Positions 1-9,190 are shown, counted from the stretch's first letter. The stretch: 64,000 nucleotides of DNA from JAXMHQ01 sp046346665 (GCA_046346665.1 JAXMHQ010000009.1:1-64000); one strand, 5' to 3'. The notes: generated by a model from the letters alone, not told the origin. Numbers and translations: made by a program.

Positions 1-48
1 CACCAGCCACTAGCCACCAGCCACTAGCCACCGGCCCCTGGCCCCTGG
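1..48. repeat. octamer-periodic repeat arm at window edge
   Basis: Repeats CCACTAGC/CACCAGCC with about 8-bp period, then two copies of GGCCCCTG. It looks like one arm of the intergenic palindromes found throughout this window, with the other arm cut off by the window start. Confidence 0.5.
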
Positions 49-112
49 ATTAGCAGATGCAACAGGAGGCTTAATGAGAGTCAGAAGCTGCGCTTTGGGC
101 TGGTTTCGTCGT

Positions 113-141
113 TTGACGGGCGGGCGCGGTTTGCCTAGACT
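113..141 (+). promoter_or_regulatory. sigma70-like promoter of serA
   Basis: TTGACG at 113-118 and TAGACT at 136-141 with a 17-bp spacer, ending 17 bases before the serA ATG. The predicted transcript start leaves a very short leader. Confidence 0.55.
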
Positions 142-158
142 CGCGCTTCGCTGATTTT

Positions 159-1754
159 ATGAAAGTTCTTGTATGTGATCCGATCTCGCCCCAGGGCATT
201 GCGCTTCTGCAGCAGCGTCCTGAATTTCAAGTCACCGTGCTGCCGAAGCGGCTTTCCGAGGCCGAACTGCTGCCCCTGGTTTCCGACGTGGTGGCCATGG
301 TGGTGCGGTCCGAAACGAAGGTGACCCGCAAAGTCATCGAGGCGGCGCCGAAGCTGCGCGTGGTCGGGCGGGCGGGTGTGGGGGTGGACAACATCGATGT
401 GGAGGCGGCGACGGCGCGGGGCGTGGTGGTGATGAACACGCCGGGCGGCAACACGCTGTCGACGGCCGAGTTGTCGTTCGCCATGATCCTGAGCCTCGCG
501 CGCAAAGTTCCCCAGGCACACGGCTCGATGGCCGCGGGCAAGTGGGATCGGAAACAATTCCAGGGAATCGAACTGGCCGGCAAATCGCTGGGCATTCTCG
601 GCATGGGCCGGATCGGCAGCGAGGTGGCCCGGCGCGCCCTGGCCTTCGGCATGAAGGTGCTCGCGTACGATCCTTTCCTGACCGAGGCCCGCGCCAAGGC
701 GATCGGGGTGGAGCTGGTGGATCTGGACGCGGTGTATCGCGGGGCGGATTTCATCACGGTGCACATGCCGGTGACGGAGCAGACGCGGGGGATGCTGAAC
801 GCGGCGGCGTTTGCGAAGATGAAGCCGAAGGTGTTCATCGTGAATTGCGCGCGCGGAGAGATCATTGTGGAGAACGATCTCCTGGCGGCGCTGGATTCGG
901 GCAAGGTGGCGGGGGCGGCGCTGGACGTTTATGCGGCGGAACCGTTGCCGGAGGCGCATCCGTTCCGCAAGCATGCGGGCATCACGCTGACGCCGCATCT
1001 TGGGGCGAGCACGCACGAGGCGCAGGAGAAATGCGGCATTGAAGTGGCCGAAGTGGTGGCGGGCTACCTGTTGACCGGCGAAGTGCGCAACGCGGTGAAC
1101 CTGCCCTACCTGGACGCCAAGACTTACGAGCAGGTGAAACCCTACCTGGTGCTGGGCGAAAAGCTCGGCAAATTGCTCGGCCAGATTTCCCCCCCGCAGG
1201 TCGACCGCCTGCACATCACCTACGGCGGCAAGGCGCAGGAACTGCCCAACATCGACCCGATCACGCGGGCGATCCTCCAGGGATTTCTGTCCCGCGCGTC
1301 GGTGAAGGATCTCAACAACGTCAACGTGCGCAGCATCGCTTCCACACTCGGCGTGACGGTGGAGGAAAAACGGTCGAACGAACCGGTGACCTTCAACGAA
1401 TGGCTGCACGTGCAGGCATTTCTCGGCGATCAGAAGCTGAATTCCGCCGGCGGCACCTTTTTCGGGTCGCCCGACAATCCCCGCATCGTGCGGGTGCACA
1501 GCCAGCCGACGGAGATCGTTCCTTTCGGCGTGGTGCTGCTGCTGACGAACAACGACAAGCCGGGCATCGTGGGCTATCTCGGGACGCTGCTGGCGAAACA
1601 CAAGCTGAACATTGCCAGCATGAGCCTGAGCCGCGACATCGCGGGCGGGCGGGCGCTGACGGTGTTGAACCTGGACAGTGTTCCCGGGCCGGACGTGCTC
1701 GAGGAACTGCGGAACAACCCGGACATCAGCGATGTGCTGGTGGTCAAACTTTGA
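159..1754 (+). CDS. serA: D-3-phosphoglycerate dehydrogenase
   Basis: Cytosolic enzyme oxidising 3-phosphoglycerate to 3-phosphohydroxypyruvate with NAD, the first step of serine synthesis. At 531 aa it is the long (type 1) form: catalytic and Rossmann domains with GILGMGRIGSEVA, the catalytic Arg in NCARGE, the Glu in YAAEPLPE and the His in TPHLGAST, then an intervening domain and a C-terminal ACT domain (LLLTNNDKPGIVGYLGTLL) that in this family binds serine for feedback control. The ATG at 159 follows a near-consensus promoter at 113-141. The isomerase gene starts 31 bases downstream on the same strand and may be cotranscribed. Confidence 0.96.
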   Translation: MKVLVCDPISPQGIALLQQRPEFQVTVLPKRLSEAELLPLVSDVVAMVVRSETKVTRKVIEAAPKLRVVGRAGVGVDNIDVEAATARGVVVMNTPGGNTLSTAELSFAMILSLARKVPQAHGSMAAGKWDRKQFQGIELAGKSLGILGMGRIGSEVARRALAFGMKVLAYDPFLTEARAKAIGVELVDLDAVYRGADFITVHMPVTEQTRGMLNAAAFAKMKPKVFIVNCARGEIIVENDLLAALDSGKVAGAALDVYAAEPLPEAHPFRKHAGITLTPHLGASTHEAQEKCGIEVAEVVAGYLLTGEVRNAVNLPYLDAKTYEQVKPYLVLGEKLGKLLGQISPPQVDRLHITYGGKAQELPNIDPITRAILQGFLSRASVKDLNNVNVRSIASTLGVTVEEKRSNEPVTFNEWLHVQAFLGDQKLNSAGGTFFGSPDNPRIVRVHSQPTEIVPFGVVLLLTNNDKPGIVGYLGTLLAKHKLNIASMSLSRDIAGGRALTVLNLDSVPGPDVLEELRNNPDISDVLVVKL

Positions 1755-1785
1755 GCCAATCCGTCCGACGCACCGTCTTATCCCC

Positions 1786-2904
1786 ATGAAGAACTGTATT
1801 TTGTTGCTGGCGCTGGCCTGCCTGGCGGCGCCCGGGGCCGCGGTTTCCGCACCCACGAACGCCCCCGCCGCCCCCCGCCCCGCGCTCACCGAGGACACCC
1901 TGTTCACGAACATGGTTGTGGCCCGCGGAACCGGGGTGAGCGTCACACGGAACGAAGTCGACGACGAACTGGTGCGGGTGCGGGCCGCCCTCGCCGCCCA
2001 GCGCCGGCCCCTGCCCGAGGACAGCGCGCTCATCGAACGCCAGATCCTTGAAAATCTCATCAACCGCCAGCTTCTCGCCGCCAAAATGACCCCGGCCGAC
2101 AAGGCCCGCGGCAAGCAGCGCTACGACCAGGCGATCGAAAAATTCCGCGCCGCCTCGAAGCTCAGCGCCGAGGAATTCGACCAGAAACTCGCCCAGGAAC
2201 TCCGCGTCATGGGCATCACCCGCCAGCAATGGGAACAGCAAAGCCTCGAGCAGGCCACCATCCCGATCGTCCTGGAGCGCGAACTCAAAATCAACATCAC
2301 CGACGAGATGGTGAAAAAGTTCTACGACGACAACCCGTCGAAGTTTGAACAGCCGGAGATGGTCCGGGTGGCCCACATTTTACTCGTGACGAGCGATCCC
2401 GCGACGCGCGCGGACCTGACGGATGCGCAGAAGGCGGCGAAGATGAAGCAACTGCAGGACCTGCTCAAGCGCGCCCGCGCGGGCGAGGATTTCGCCGCGC
2501 TGGCCAAACAATACTCCGAGGATCCCGAGGCGCGCCAGACCGGGGGCGAGCTGAAGCCGTTCGGCCGGGGCATGCTCTCCAGCCTGCCGCAGTTCGAATC
2601 CGCCGCCTTCTCCCTGTCCACCAACCAGGTCAGCGACATCATCACCACCCCCTACGGATATCACATCCTCAAGCTCTACGAGAAAATCCCGGCGCACAAA
2701 ATGCCTCTCGACGCCGACACGATGGCCAACATCCGGGATTACCTGCGCGACCAGGAGATTCGAAAGCTCTCGCCCGCCTACCTTCAAAAACTGCGCGCGG
2801 AAGCCGGGGTGAAAATCCTCGACGAACGCCTCGCCGCGGTGGAAGTCCCCACCGGCTCCGAAACCCCGCCGGCGGCTCCTTCGGCCATTCCGTCGGCGAA
2901 GTAG
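1786..2904 (+). CDS. periplasmic peptidylprolyl isomerase, SurA/PpiC type
   Basis: 372 aa. An N-terminal signal sequence (MKNCILLLALACLAAPG, probable cleavage after AVSA) is followed by a SurA-like helical chaperone region and one parvulin domain (VRVAHILLV, GEDFAALAKQYSEDP, GGELKPFGRGML, PYGYHILKLYEK). Proteins of this kind help outer-membrane or secreted proteins fold in the periplasm. The reading frame extends upstream into serA, but the ATG at 1786 is the first that gives a signal peptide, so I chose it. The C-terminus is a Pro/Ala-rich tail. It has one parvulin domain where E. coli SurA has two. Confidence 0.87.
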   Translation: MKNCILLLALACLAAPGAAVSAPTNAPAAPRPALTEDTLFTNMVVARGTGVSVTRNEVDDELVRVRAALAAQRRPLPEDSALIERQILENLINRQLLAAKMTPADKARGKQRYDQAIEKFRAASKLSAEEFDQKLAQELRVMGITRQQWEQQSLEQATIPIVLERELKINITDEMVKKFYDDNPSKFEQPEMVRVAHILLVTSDPATRADLTDAQKAAKMKQLQDLLKRARAGEDFAALAKQYSEDPEARQTGGELKPFGRGMLSSLPQFESAAFSLSTNQVSDIITTPYGYHILKLYEKIPAHKMPLDADTMANIRDYLRDQEIRKLSPAYLQKLRAEAGVKILDERLAAVEVPTGSETPPAAPSAIPSAK

Positions 2905-2910
2905 TTGATT

Positions 2911-2999
2911 TGTTAAAACGTTAAACGGTTAAACAGTTGAACGGTCCAAAGCTCCGACCATTTAACCCCTTTAACTATTCAACGATTCAACCATTTCTC
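2911..2999. repeat. GTTAAAC-type periodic palindrome
   Basis: The left arm repeats GTTAAACG/GTTAAACA/GTTGAACG with 8-bp period. The right arm is the inverse (ATTTAACC, TTTAACTA, TTCAACGA, TTCAACCA). It fills the gap between two convergent genes and could act as a bidirectional terminator, although there is no T-run. It has the same architecture as the other octamer palindromes but a different unit. Confidence 0.6.
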
Positions 3000-3664
3000 C
3001 CCTTCCGTTCACGACGGATCTCCGCCAGCATGAATTGGATCAGCCGGCGAAGGCGCGTTTCCACATCCAGCGCCTCGAGAATGAGCTGCCGTTCGCTGGC
3101 GTCGGGCAGGACGGCATAGGACACCAGGTCGGCGACCCGTTCGGGGTCGGAGATGGAATCCAGGTAACTGAGGATATCGTTCGAGGAAAAGGCTTCGGGC
3201 GGACTCGCGGCGGCGGGGGCTTCCGGCGGGCCGCTGAGCGGCGGGAACGGCAGGCCGAGGCGGATGCGTTCCTCGAGCAGTTCGCGGATCTTGGCGAGCA
3301 GGGCGTCGGCGGCGACGGTATTGCACGGGGGCGTCTCGAGCGCACGGATGCGGTGCACGCGGTAAGGCCGGTAGCGGGTGGCCTTCTCAAGTTCCACCCG
3401 CGCGATGCCCTGCAGGATGAGATGCGACGTCCCGTCGCGATGACCGACCGCGACGCGGATGACTCCGAGCCCGGCGATGGGCGACGGTTTTTCGCGGGTG
3501 GCCAGGGGCTGCTGCATGGCGACAACGAACATCCGGTGCGACTGGAGCGTGTCGGAGAGCATCCTGCGGTAGCGCGGTTCGAAAATGAACAGCGGCAGCA
3601 TCGCCTGTGGAAACAGGGTTGCGTTTTGCAGGATCATGACCGGCACTTCGCTCGGCAACTTCAT
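2987..3664 (-). CDS. Lon N-terminal (LON substrate-binding) domain protein
   Basis: 225 aa. It opens with VMILQNATLFPQAMLPLFIFEPRYRRML, the typical start of the Lon protease substrate-recognition domain, and continues with GVIRVAVGHRDGTSHLILQGIARVEL. There is no AAA+ or Ser-Lys protease domain, so it is a stand-alone LON-domain protein; such proteins are widespread but their role in bacteria is poorly defined. The C-terminal third is predicted helical and charged (RLILEALDVETRLRRLIQFML by pattern). The 3' end overlaps the GTTAAAC palindrome. It is transcribed divergently from the coiled-coil gene at 3893. Confidence 0.85.
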   Translation of the reverse strand: MKLPSEVPVMILQNATLFPQAMLPLFIFEPRYRRMLSDTLQSHRMFVVAMQQPLATREKPSPIAGLGVIRVAVGHRDGTSHLILQGIARVELEKATRYRPYRVHRIRALETPPCNTVAADALLAKIRELLEERIRLGLPFPPLSGPPEAPAAASPPEAFSSNDILSYLDSISDPERVADLVSYAVLPDASERQLILEALDVETRLRRLIQFMLAEIRRERKGRNG

Positions 3665-3718
3665 GGCTTCAATCTAGTTGACCCCGGCCTTTATTCAAGC
3701 AAGCGCCGAAACCCGGCT

Positions 3719-3831
3719 CCCTGGATCATTGGGTTTATGGATTGTTGGATTTGCGGGTAAAGGTAACGACTTACGCGCGGCGGTGTCACAATCCAACAAT
3801 CCATAAATCCCTTCATCCACCCATCCAGCCT
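3719..3831. repeat. GGATT-octamer palindrome with central core
   Basis: The left arm has TGGATCAT, TGGGTTTA, TGGATTGT, TGGATTTG and the right arm has CAATCCAA, CAATCCAT, AAATCCC, TCATCCAC, CCATCCAG. The loop contains GACTTACGCGCGG (3768-3780), which matches the core seen at 15107, 33350, 35121, 41558 and 45344. It lies between divergent genes, so it is not a simple terminator. Confidence 0.7.
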
Positions 3832-3892
3832 TTGCCTCCCTCCATATGGGCGCTTGCAAAAACCCGGGTGTGCCATCATCTTTTTGAAAACT

Positions 3893-4684
3893 ATGAAAAA
3901 CCAGATGGGGCTTATTCTAGCGATATTGATTTGCGCCGTCCTGGGGATTGCGCTGGTTTGGAGCCGCAAGGAATCTTCGCAGCGCCAGAAGGAGGATGAG
4001 GTCCGCATCGGCAATTACTCGAACCAGCTCGTGGCGGCGACGGCGAGCCTGGACCAGCAGCGCCAGGTGAACACGGCGCTGGAAGGCGACCTCGGCCGGC
4101 AGCGCGACGCTCTCACCCGCCTGACCAACTCCTACACGGAAATCGCGGCCAGCCTCAGCAAAACCGAAGGTTCACTGAAATCCGCGCTGGACGAAGTGTC
4201 CAAACGCGACGCGAAGATCACCCGGTTGGAATCCCAGAACCAGGCGCTGGACCAGCGCGCGCTGGATCTCAGCGGGGAGATCACGAACCTGACGGTGCAG
4301 ATCGAGGACACCCGCAACAAGCTGGCGGCGTCGGAAGGCGACAAGGCGTTCCTCGAAAAGGAGCTTCAACGGCTGCTGACGCAGAAGGCCGACCTGGAAC
4401 GGCAACTCAACGACCTCGCGTTCCTCAAGTCGCAGGTGTCGCGGCTCAAGGAGGAAATGGCCGTGTCGCGCCGGCTGCAGTGGATCCGGGAGGGATTGCT
4501 GGCGCGGGCCGACGAGAAGGGCGCGTCGCAGTTGATGACGAAGACCGCAGCGAAGGACACGCCGCAGCCGAGTTACGATTTAAACGTGGAAGTGAGCGCC
4601 GACGGGTCGGTGCGGGTGGTTCCAGCCATCAGCAACGCCCCCGCCGCGCCTCCCGCGGGCGCCAACGCGAAGTCTCCCCGATGA
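3893..4684 (+). CDS. membrane-anchored coiled-coil protein
   Basis: 263 aa, function not recognised. One N-terminal hydrophobic segment (MGLILAILICAVLGIALVW) is followed by about 180 residues of Lys/Glu/Gln/Leu-rich heptads (SLSKTEGSLKSALDEVSKRD, LEKELQRLLTQKADLERQL), strongly suggesting a long coiled coil. A Pro/Ala-rich tail ends the protein. The frame is open from a TTG at 3854, but ATG 3893 directly precedes the membrane segment. The stop codon overlaps the moaA start by ATGA, so the two are probably translated together; what links them functionally is unclear. Confidence 0.78.
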   Translation: MKNQMGLILAILICAVLGIALVWSRKESSQRQKEDEVRIGNYSNQLVAATASLDQQRQVNTALEGDLGRQRDALTRLTNSYTEIAASLSKTEGSLKSALDEVSKRDAKITRLESQNQALDQRALDLSGEITNLTVQIEDTRNKLAASEGDKAFLEKELQRLLTQKADLERQLNDLAFLKSQVSRLKEEMAVSRRLQWIREGLLARADEKGASQLMTKTAAKDTPQPSYDLNVEVSADGSVRVVPAISNAPAAPPAGANAKSPR

Positions 4685-5772
4685 CCGAAGCCGCAGGGCT
4701 CATTGATTCGCAAGGAAGGGTGTTGCGCGATTTGCGGGTGAGCCTGACGGATCGGTGCAATTTCCGCTGTCTCTATTGCCTGCCCGAAACCGAGGCCGCT
4801 CAGAATTTCTACCGCGGCCGCTGGGCGCACCTCCCGAACCCCGCACCCATTCTCCAGCAATGGGTGCCCCGCACCAGCCTGCTCAGCTTCGAGGAAATCG
4901 AACGCGCCGTCCGCATCGCCGTCGGACTCGGCATCCAGAAAATCCGCCTCACCGGCGGCGAACCCCTGCTGCGACAGGATTCCGAAAAACTCGTCGAAAG
5001 GGTCGCCCGCATCCCGGGAATCCAGGATCTCGCAATGACCACCAACGGGTTCCTCTTCCAGCAAAAAGCCCGGGCCCTCCGCGCCGCCGGACTGCGCCGC
5101 GTCAGCTTCAGCCTGGATTCGCTCGATCGCGATAATTTCAAACGCATGACCGGGCGCGACGGCTTGAACGAAGTGCTCGGCGCCATCCACACCGCCCGCG
5201 AGCTCGGATTTGAACCGGTCAAAGTCAACGCCGTGATCATCCGGGGCATCAACGACCACGAAATCGAGGCGCTCGCCCAGTTCGCCCGCGACCGCAACCT
5301 CAGCCTCCGCTACATCGAATTCATGCCGCTCGATTCCGCCCGCGCCTGGCAGAAGGAAATGGTCGTCACCGGCCGCGAAATTCTCGATCGTCTCCAGGCC
5401 TATTTTGCGTCGCGCACCGACAACGCCGGCGGCTCCGACGCCCTGCTGCCCGCGCCGCGATCGCATCCGTCCGAAACCGCCCGGCGCTGGACCTTTGCCG
5501 ATCGGCGCGGCGAAATCGGCATCATCGCCCCCGTGACCGAACCGTTCTGCGGCCATTGCAATCGCATCCGGCTCACCGCGGACGGCAAGGTCCGGACCTG
5601 CCTGTTCAGCGTGACGGAACATGACCTGTTGAAGCAGCTCCGGGCCGGCGTGCCGGACCTGGAAATTGCCGCCTGGCTGCAACAGGTGGTTTTGCAGAAG
5701 GAAGACCGTCATCACATCGGCGAGCCGGATTTCGTGGCGCCCGCCCGCTCCATGAGCTGCATCGGCGGTTGA
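4681..5772 (+). CDS. moaA: GTP 3',8-cyclase (molybdenum cofactor step 1)
   Basis: Radical SAM enzyme converting GTP to 3',8-cyclo-GTP for molybdopterin synthesis. The N-terminal cluster motif is CNFRCLYC, the SAM-binding region is TGGEPLLR, and the second cluster near the C-terminus is seen in PFCGHCNRIRLTADGKVRTCLF. It ends in Gly-Gly (SCIGG), as active MoaA does. The length of 363 aa is slightly above usual because of an extra loop of about 20 residues after the first cluster (NFYRGRWAHLPNPAPILQQW). The start at 4681 is set by the ATGA overlap with the upstream gene and by similarity beginning at VLRDLRVSLTDRC. moeB lies 10 kb away, so there is no moa operon here. Confidence 0.95.
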   Translation: MTEAAGLIDSQGRVLRDLRVSLTDRCNFRCLYCLPETEAAQNFYRGRWAHLPNPAPILQQWVPRTSLLSFEEIERAVRIAVGLGIQKIRLTGGEPLLRQDSEKLVERVARIPGIQDLAMTTNGFLFQQKARALRAAGLRRVSFSLDSLDRDNFKRMTGRDGLNEVLGAIHTARELGFEPVKVNAVIIRGINDHEIEALAQFARDRNLSLRYIEFMPLDSARAWQKEMVVTGREILDRLQAYFASRTDNAGGSDALLPAPRSHPSETARRWTFADRRGEIGIIAPVTEPFCGHCNRIRLTADGKVRTCLFSVTEHDLLKQLRAGVPDLEIAAWLQQVVLQKEDRHHIGEPDFVAPARSMSCIGG

Positions 5773-5776
5773 AGCC

Positions 5777-5863
5777 AACCGCGAATGAACGCGAATCGAC
5801 GCGAATGAGGCGAATGAGGCGCCCCGTTGGTTTATTCGTGTTCATTGGCGTGCGTTCGCGGTT
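5777..5863. repeat. CGCGAATGAA-type periodic palindrome
   Basis: Left arm AACCGCGAATGAACGCGAAT followed by further CGCGAAT(C/G)A units, and a right arm TTATTCGTGTTCATTGGCG...TTCGCGGTT. Unit spacing is 8-9 bp. It relates to the ACGGATGAACACGGAT frame of the composite elements at 38193, 40262 and 41413. Confidence 0.6.
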
Positions 5864-5922
5864 CGCCCTCTCTTCCCCGGCTTGACCGGGCAGGCGCCGG
5901 GGACTATTAGAATAGCGGTTCT

Positions 5923-6237
5923 ATGCCGACTTACGAATACGTCTGCTCCAAGTGCGGGCACGAATTTGAGAAATTTCAGTCCATCGCGGACAAGCCCCTC
6001 GAGGTGTGTCCGCGCGATTTGTGTCCCCGCAAGAAATGGGGCCGCGGCAAGGTCAAGAAGCAGATCGGCGCCGGGGCCGGATTGATTTTCAAAGGCAGCG
6101 GTTTCTACATCACCGATTACCGCAGCGAGAAATACAAGGAAGCCGCGAAGAAAGACACGGCGGCATCCAAGCCGGCGGAAAGCAAGCCGGCGCCCAAAGC
6201 CGAGTCGAAGCCGTCGAAACCGGCGTCCAAATCCTGA
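5923..6237 (+). CDS. FmdB-family zinc ribbon protein
   Basis: 104 aa. It begins MPTYEYVCSKCGHEFEKFQS, the signature of the FmdB/regulatory zinc-ribbon family, with two Cys pairs (CSKC and CPRDLCP) that should bind one zinc. The middle carries GAGLIFKGSGFYITDYR, also conserved in the family. The C-terminal 40 residues are a Lys/Ala/Pro-rich tail. The family name comes from a supposed regulator of formamidase/amidase genes; its actual role is unsettled. It is followed by the lipoprotein gene after 24 bases. Confidence 0.88.
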   Translation: MPTYEYVCSKCGHEFEKFQSIADKPLEVCPRDLCPRKKWGRGKVKKQIGAGAGLIFKGSGFYITDYRSEKYKEAAKKDTAASKPAESKPAPKAESKPSKPASKS

Positions 6238-6261
6238 CGCCGGTCGAACCCGGTCCGCCCC

Positions 6262-7653
6262 ATGAACCTCCCAGCCCAGCGCCTCCGGTTTCTCAGCCGG
6301 GCGGCCCTGGCGGTTTGCCTGGCCGGATGCTGGGCGGCTTTCAGCGCGTTCGCGCAACCCGCGCCCCGCGGCCCCGTTCCCGCCCGCAGCGTCTCCGGCC
6401 AGTTCATTGTCTTTCCCTCCAAACCCGCCGCGCGCTCACGCGAACGCGATCTGCTCGAACATAACACCAATTACATTCAACTGGATCCGAATCTCCTGGC
6501 CATTTCCTGCGAACGAATCCGGCAGAAATTGTGCGATCAGCTCGGCGCCTCCACCGCCTGGAAAGGAAAAATCTTTCTCAATCTCCGGCCCGCCAGCGGC
6601 CCCGGCGACAACATCACGGTCCTCGCCCGGCACGATATCCGGGGCTGGACCTACCGGCTGGACGTGCCGGACATCCTCCTGCGCGGCCGGTTCGTCTGCG
6701 GCATCGTCGAGGTGGTCCTCCTGGAAATGGCCAACCGCAGCGCCGGCGAACACTCCGCCGAAATCCCCGTCTGGATGGCCGAAGGTTTCGCCCGCGAACT
6801 GGCCGTGTCGGGCGATATCAGCCTGCTGCTCTCGCGTCCGAGCCAAAACGTCAATGGCCTCACCCTGAACACCGAGTCCGTCGTCTCCCGCTGGTCGGAT
6901 CCCCTGGAAAAAGCGCGGGAAACCCTGAACGGCCAGCCGCCGCTGTCCTTCGAGGAATTGAGCTGGCCGTTCGACGACGGGCTCGCCCCCGCGGCGGCGG
7001 AGCGCTTCGGCGCCTCGGCCCAGCTTTTTGTGATGAACCTGCTGCAATTCCAGGACGGCGGCGCCTGTTTCCGCAGAATGCTCGACGCACTCCCCGGCTG
7101 CTACAACTGGCAGCTCGCCTTCTTCAAGGGATTCCAACCGCACTTCCAGTCGGCCCTGGACGTTGAAAAATGGTGGGCGCTGCAAGGGGTCCAGTTGGAA
7201 ACTCATTCCGTCAGCGCCCGTTGGACTCCCGAACAGAGCTGGCGCAAGCTGACCCAGTTGGTTCATCCCGCCGCCGCCGTCCGGACCAGTGAAACGGAGC
7301 TGCCCACCTACACCGAGGTCACCCTGCAAACCATCGTCCAGCAATGGGACCGGAACCGCCAGTCGGATGCCCTGCGGCAAAAATTGGGTCAGTTGCAAAT
7401 GATGCAATTGCGCATCGCCCCTCAATTCGTCGATGTCCTGAACGGTTACCGCGACGTGATCCAGTGGTTTCTCAAAAAACGATCCGATACCGGCCTGCTT
7501 TCGCTGCTGCGCCGCGCGCCGGCGATGACTCCTGCCGGGCTTGCGTCGGAAACCATTCGAAAGCTGGACGATTTGGACGCCCGGCTGGCGGCATTGCGGC
7601 CCGTGGAGAAGCCTTCGGTCTCGGCCGCGCTGGACCAGGGCACGGTTCAATGA
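6262..7653 (+). CDS. secreted or lipid-anchored protein of unknown function
   Basis: 463 aa, not recognised. The N-terminus is a signal sequence with a good lipobox (LAGC, Cys23), so it may be a lipoprotein; cleavage after AFA is the alternative. The central part contains CGIVEVVLLEMANRSAGE and IPVWMAEGFARELAV, which resemble the helix layout of gluzincin-like proteins (the WMAEGFA segment), but no HExxH is present, so catalysis should not be assumed. The C-terminal 150 residues are helical. It lies 24 bases behind the FmdB gene and ends before a 167-base gap carrying the kamA promoter. Confidence 0.75.
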   Translation: MNLPAQRLRFLSRAALAVCLAGCWAAFSAFAQPAPRGPVPARSVSGQFIVFPSKPAARSRERDLLEHNTNYIQLDPNLLAISCERIRQKLCDQLGASTAWKGKIFLNLRPASGPGDNITVLARHDIRGWTYRLDVPDILLRGRFVCGIVEVVLLEMANRSAGEHSAEIPVWMAEGFARELAVSGDISLLLSRPSQNVNGLTLNTESVVSRWSDPLEKARETLNGQPPLSFEELSWPFDDGLAPAAAERFGASAQLFVMNLLQFQDGGACFRRMLDALPGCYNWQLAFFKGFQPHFQSALDVEKWWALQGVQLETHSVSARWTPEQSWRKLTQLVHPAAAVRTSETELPTYTEVTLQTIVQQWDRNRQSDALRQKLGQLQMMQLRIAPQFVDVLNGYRDVIQWFLKKRSDTGLLSLLRRAPAMTPAGLASETIRKLDDLDARLAALRPVEKPSVSAALDQGTVQ

Positions 7654-7771
7654 GGTTTGTGGATTGCGAATTTAGAGTGTTTGCTGACAATTGGTTGTGA
7701 CTTTTCGTCCCGGCTGGACCGTGGGGTTGCCGGTGCCGCAAATGTGAGGTCGGCTACCGGGTTGCCCTCCC

Positions 7772-7799
7772 TTGACAGGCTTGTGATCGCACCTATAGT
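7772..7799 (+). promoter_or_regulatory. sigma70-like promoter of kamA
   Basis: TTGACA at 7772-7777 is a perfect -35 and TATAGT at 7794-7799 is a near-perfect -10, with a 16-bp spacer. The start codon is 21 bases beyond the -10 end. It is the best consensus promoter seen in the window. Confidence 0.65.
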
Positions 7800-7820
7800 T
7801 CGCTAACCAAATACAGAAAC

Positions 7821-9062
7821 ATGCACTTCGACACTTCAGGGGAGAGCGGCGAGGAGCCGCCATCATCGGCACGCGCATTGAGAGATTTGAAGGAATTCCG
7901 GTCCGCCGGCCGGGGAATGTGGGCGGATGTTCCGGATGCAGACTGGAACAGTTGGCAATGGCAGCTTCGAAACCGGATCACCACCCTGGAGCAATTGAAC
8001 CGGCTGATGCCGACGCTCACACCGGAGGAATTCGCCGGCACCCAACTGGCCAACCACAAGCTCGCCCTGGCCATCACGCCCTACTTTTTCAACCTGATCA
8101 ACCCGGCCGATGAGGAGTGCCCGATCCGGCGCCAGGTGATTCCGCGCATCGGCGAGACGCACACCGCGTCCTGGGAAATGTCCGATCCGTGCGGCGAAGA
8201 CAGTCATTCGCCGGTTCCCGGCCTGGTGCATCGGTATCCGGACCGGGTGCTGTTCCTCGTGACGGATCGTTGTGCGGCCTACTGCCGTTACTGCACACGA
8301 TCCCGGCTGGTGAGTAATGCCAGCGGGTACGATTTCCACCCGGAATACGACCGGCAGATCGAGTATATCCGGCAACATCCGGAGGTTCGGGATGTGCTGC
8401 TCAGCGGCGGCGACCCGCTGCTGTTGAGCGATGAGAAGCTCGAGGATCTTTTGGGACGCTTGCGGGCCATTCCGCACGTGGAATTTCTCCGGATCGGCAC
8501 CCGGATCCCGGTTTTTTTGCCGCAACGCATCACGCCGGCGCTTTGCGACGTTTTGCGCAAATTCCATCCGCTGTTCATCAGCATCCATTCCAATCACCCG
8601 CATGAACTGACCCTGGAGGTGAAGGAAGCCCTGGGGCGGCTGGCCGATGCCGGCATCCCGCTCGGCAACCAGTCGGTTCTCCTGCGCGGCGTCAACGACA
8701 GCGTCGAGGTCATGACCGCCCAGGTCCAGAAACTACTGATGTGCCGGGTGAAACCGTATTACATCTACCAGTGCGATCTTATTGCCGGATCGGCCCACCT
8801 GCGCGCCAGCGTCCGCAAAGGCATCGAAATCATGGAGAAACTCCGCGGCCACACCACCGGCTACGCCGTCCCCACCTTCGTCATCGACGCCCCCGGCGGC
8901 GGCGGCAAGGTGCCGGTCAGCCCGGAATACGTCCTCAGCCGCAACGCCAATAGGGTCGTGATCCGCAATTACGAAGGCAAAATCTTCGAATACCCCGAGG
9001 CCGCCGACGGCAGCCCGCTGTTCCCGGCCCCGAGGGAAATCGTGGAACCGGAACTGGTTTGA
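7821..9062 (+). CDS. kamA: lysine 2,3-aminomutase family radical SAM enzyme
   Basis: PLP- and SAM-dependent enzyme expected to interconvert L-lysine and L-beta-lysine. The cluster motif is CAAYCRYC (Cys151, 155, 158), then LSGGDPLLL, RIGTRIPV and the C-terminal RGHTTGYAVPTFVIDAP segment with the PLP lysine in GGGGKVP (Lys363). At 413 aa it matches KamA/YodO rather than the roughly 340-aa EpmB that modifies EF-P, though the exact substrate cannot be proven. It is monocistronic behind its own promoter. No beta-lysine acetyltransferase or lysine fermentation gene is nearby. Confidence 0.88.
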   Translation: MHFDTSGESGEEPPSSARALRDLKEFRSAGRGMWADVPDADWNSWQWQLRNRITTLEQLNRLMPTLTPEEFAGTQLANHKLALAITPYFFNLINPADEECPIRRQVIPRIGETHTASWEMSDPCGEDSHSPVPGLVHRYPDRVLFLVTDRCAAYCRYCTRSRLVSNASGYDFHPEYDRQIEYIRQHPEVRDVLLSGGDPLLLSDEKLEDLLGRLRAIPHVEFLRIGTRIPVFLPQRITPALCDVLRKFHPLFISIHSNHPHELTLEVKEALGRLADAGIPLGNQSVLLRGVNDSVEVMTAQVQKLLMCRVKPYYIYQCDLIAGSAHLRASVRKGIEIMEKLRGHTTGYAVPTFVIDAPGGGGKVPVSPEYVLSRNANRVVIRNYEGKIFEYPEAADGSPLFPAPREIVEPELV

Positions 9063-9190
9063 TCCACCCCGGATCAATTCGTGCTGAAGTGATTCTTCAC
9101 GTTTATTAATGCAGGGATTGGGAGTATTCTGGGTACAAGTACGGATTGTATCCGCGGTTGTGTCTCTGGTAATCTGGGAGAGCAATGCAG

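Noticed and set aside
135..2114. 659-aa open frame antisense to serA and the isomerase gene
   Set aside because: Arg/His-rich composition typical of antisense frames in GC-rich DNA; both sense genes have full family motifs.
6262..7653. zinc protease call for the probable lipoprotein
   Set aside because: The WMAEGFA segment resembles gluzincin helices, but there is no HExxH motif.
7821..9062. EpmB, the EF-P lysine aminomutase
   Set aside because: The length of 413 aa and the extended N-terminus fit KamA; no epmA or efp gene is nearby. Not fully excluded.
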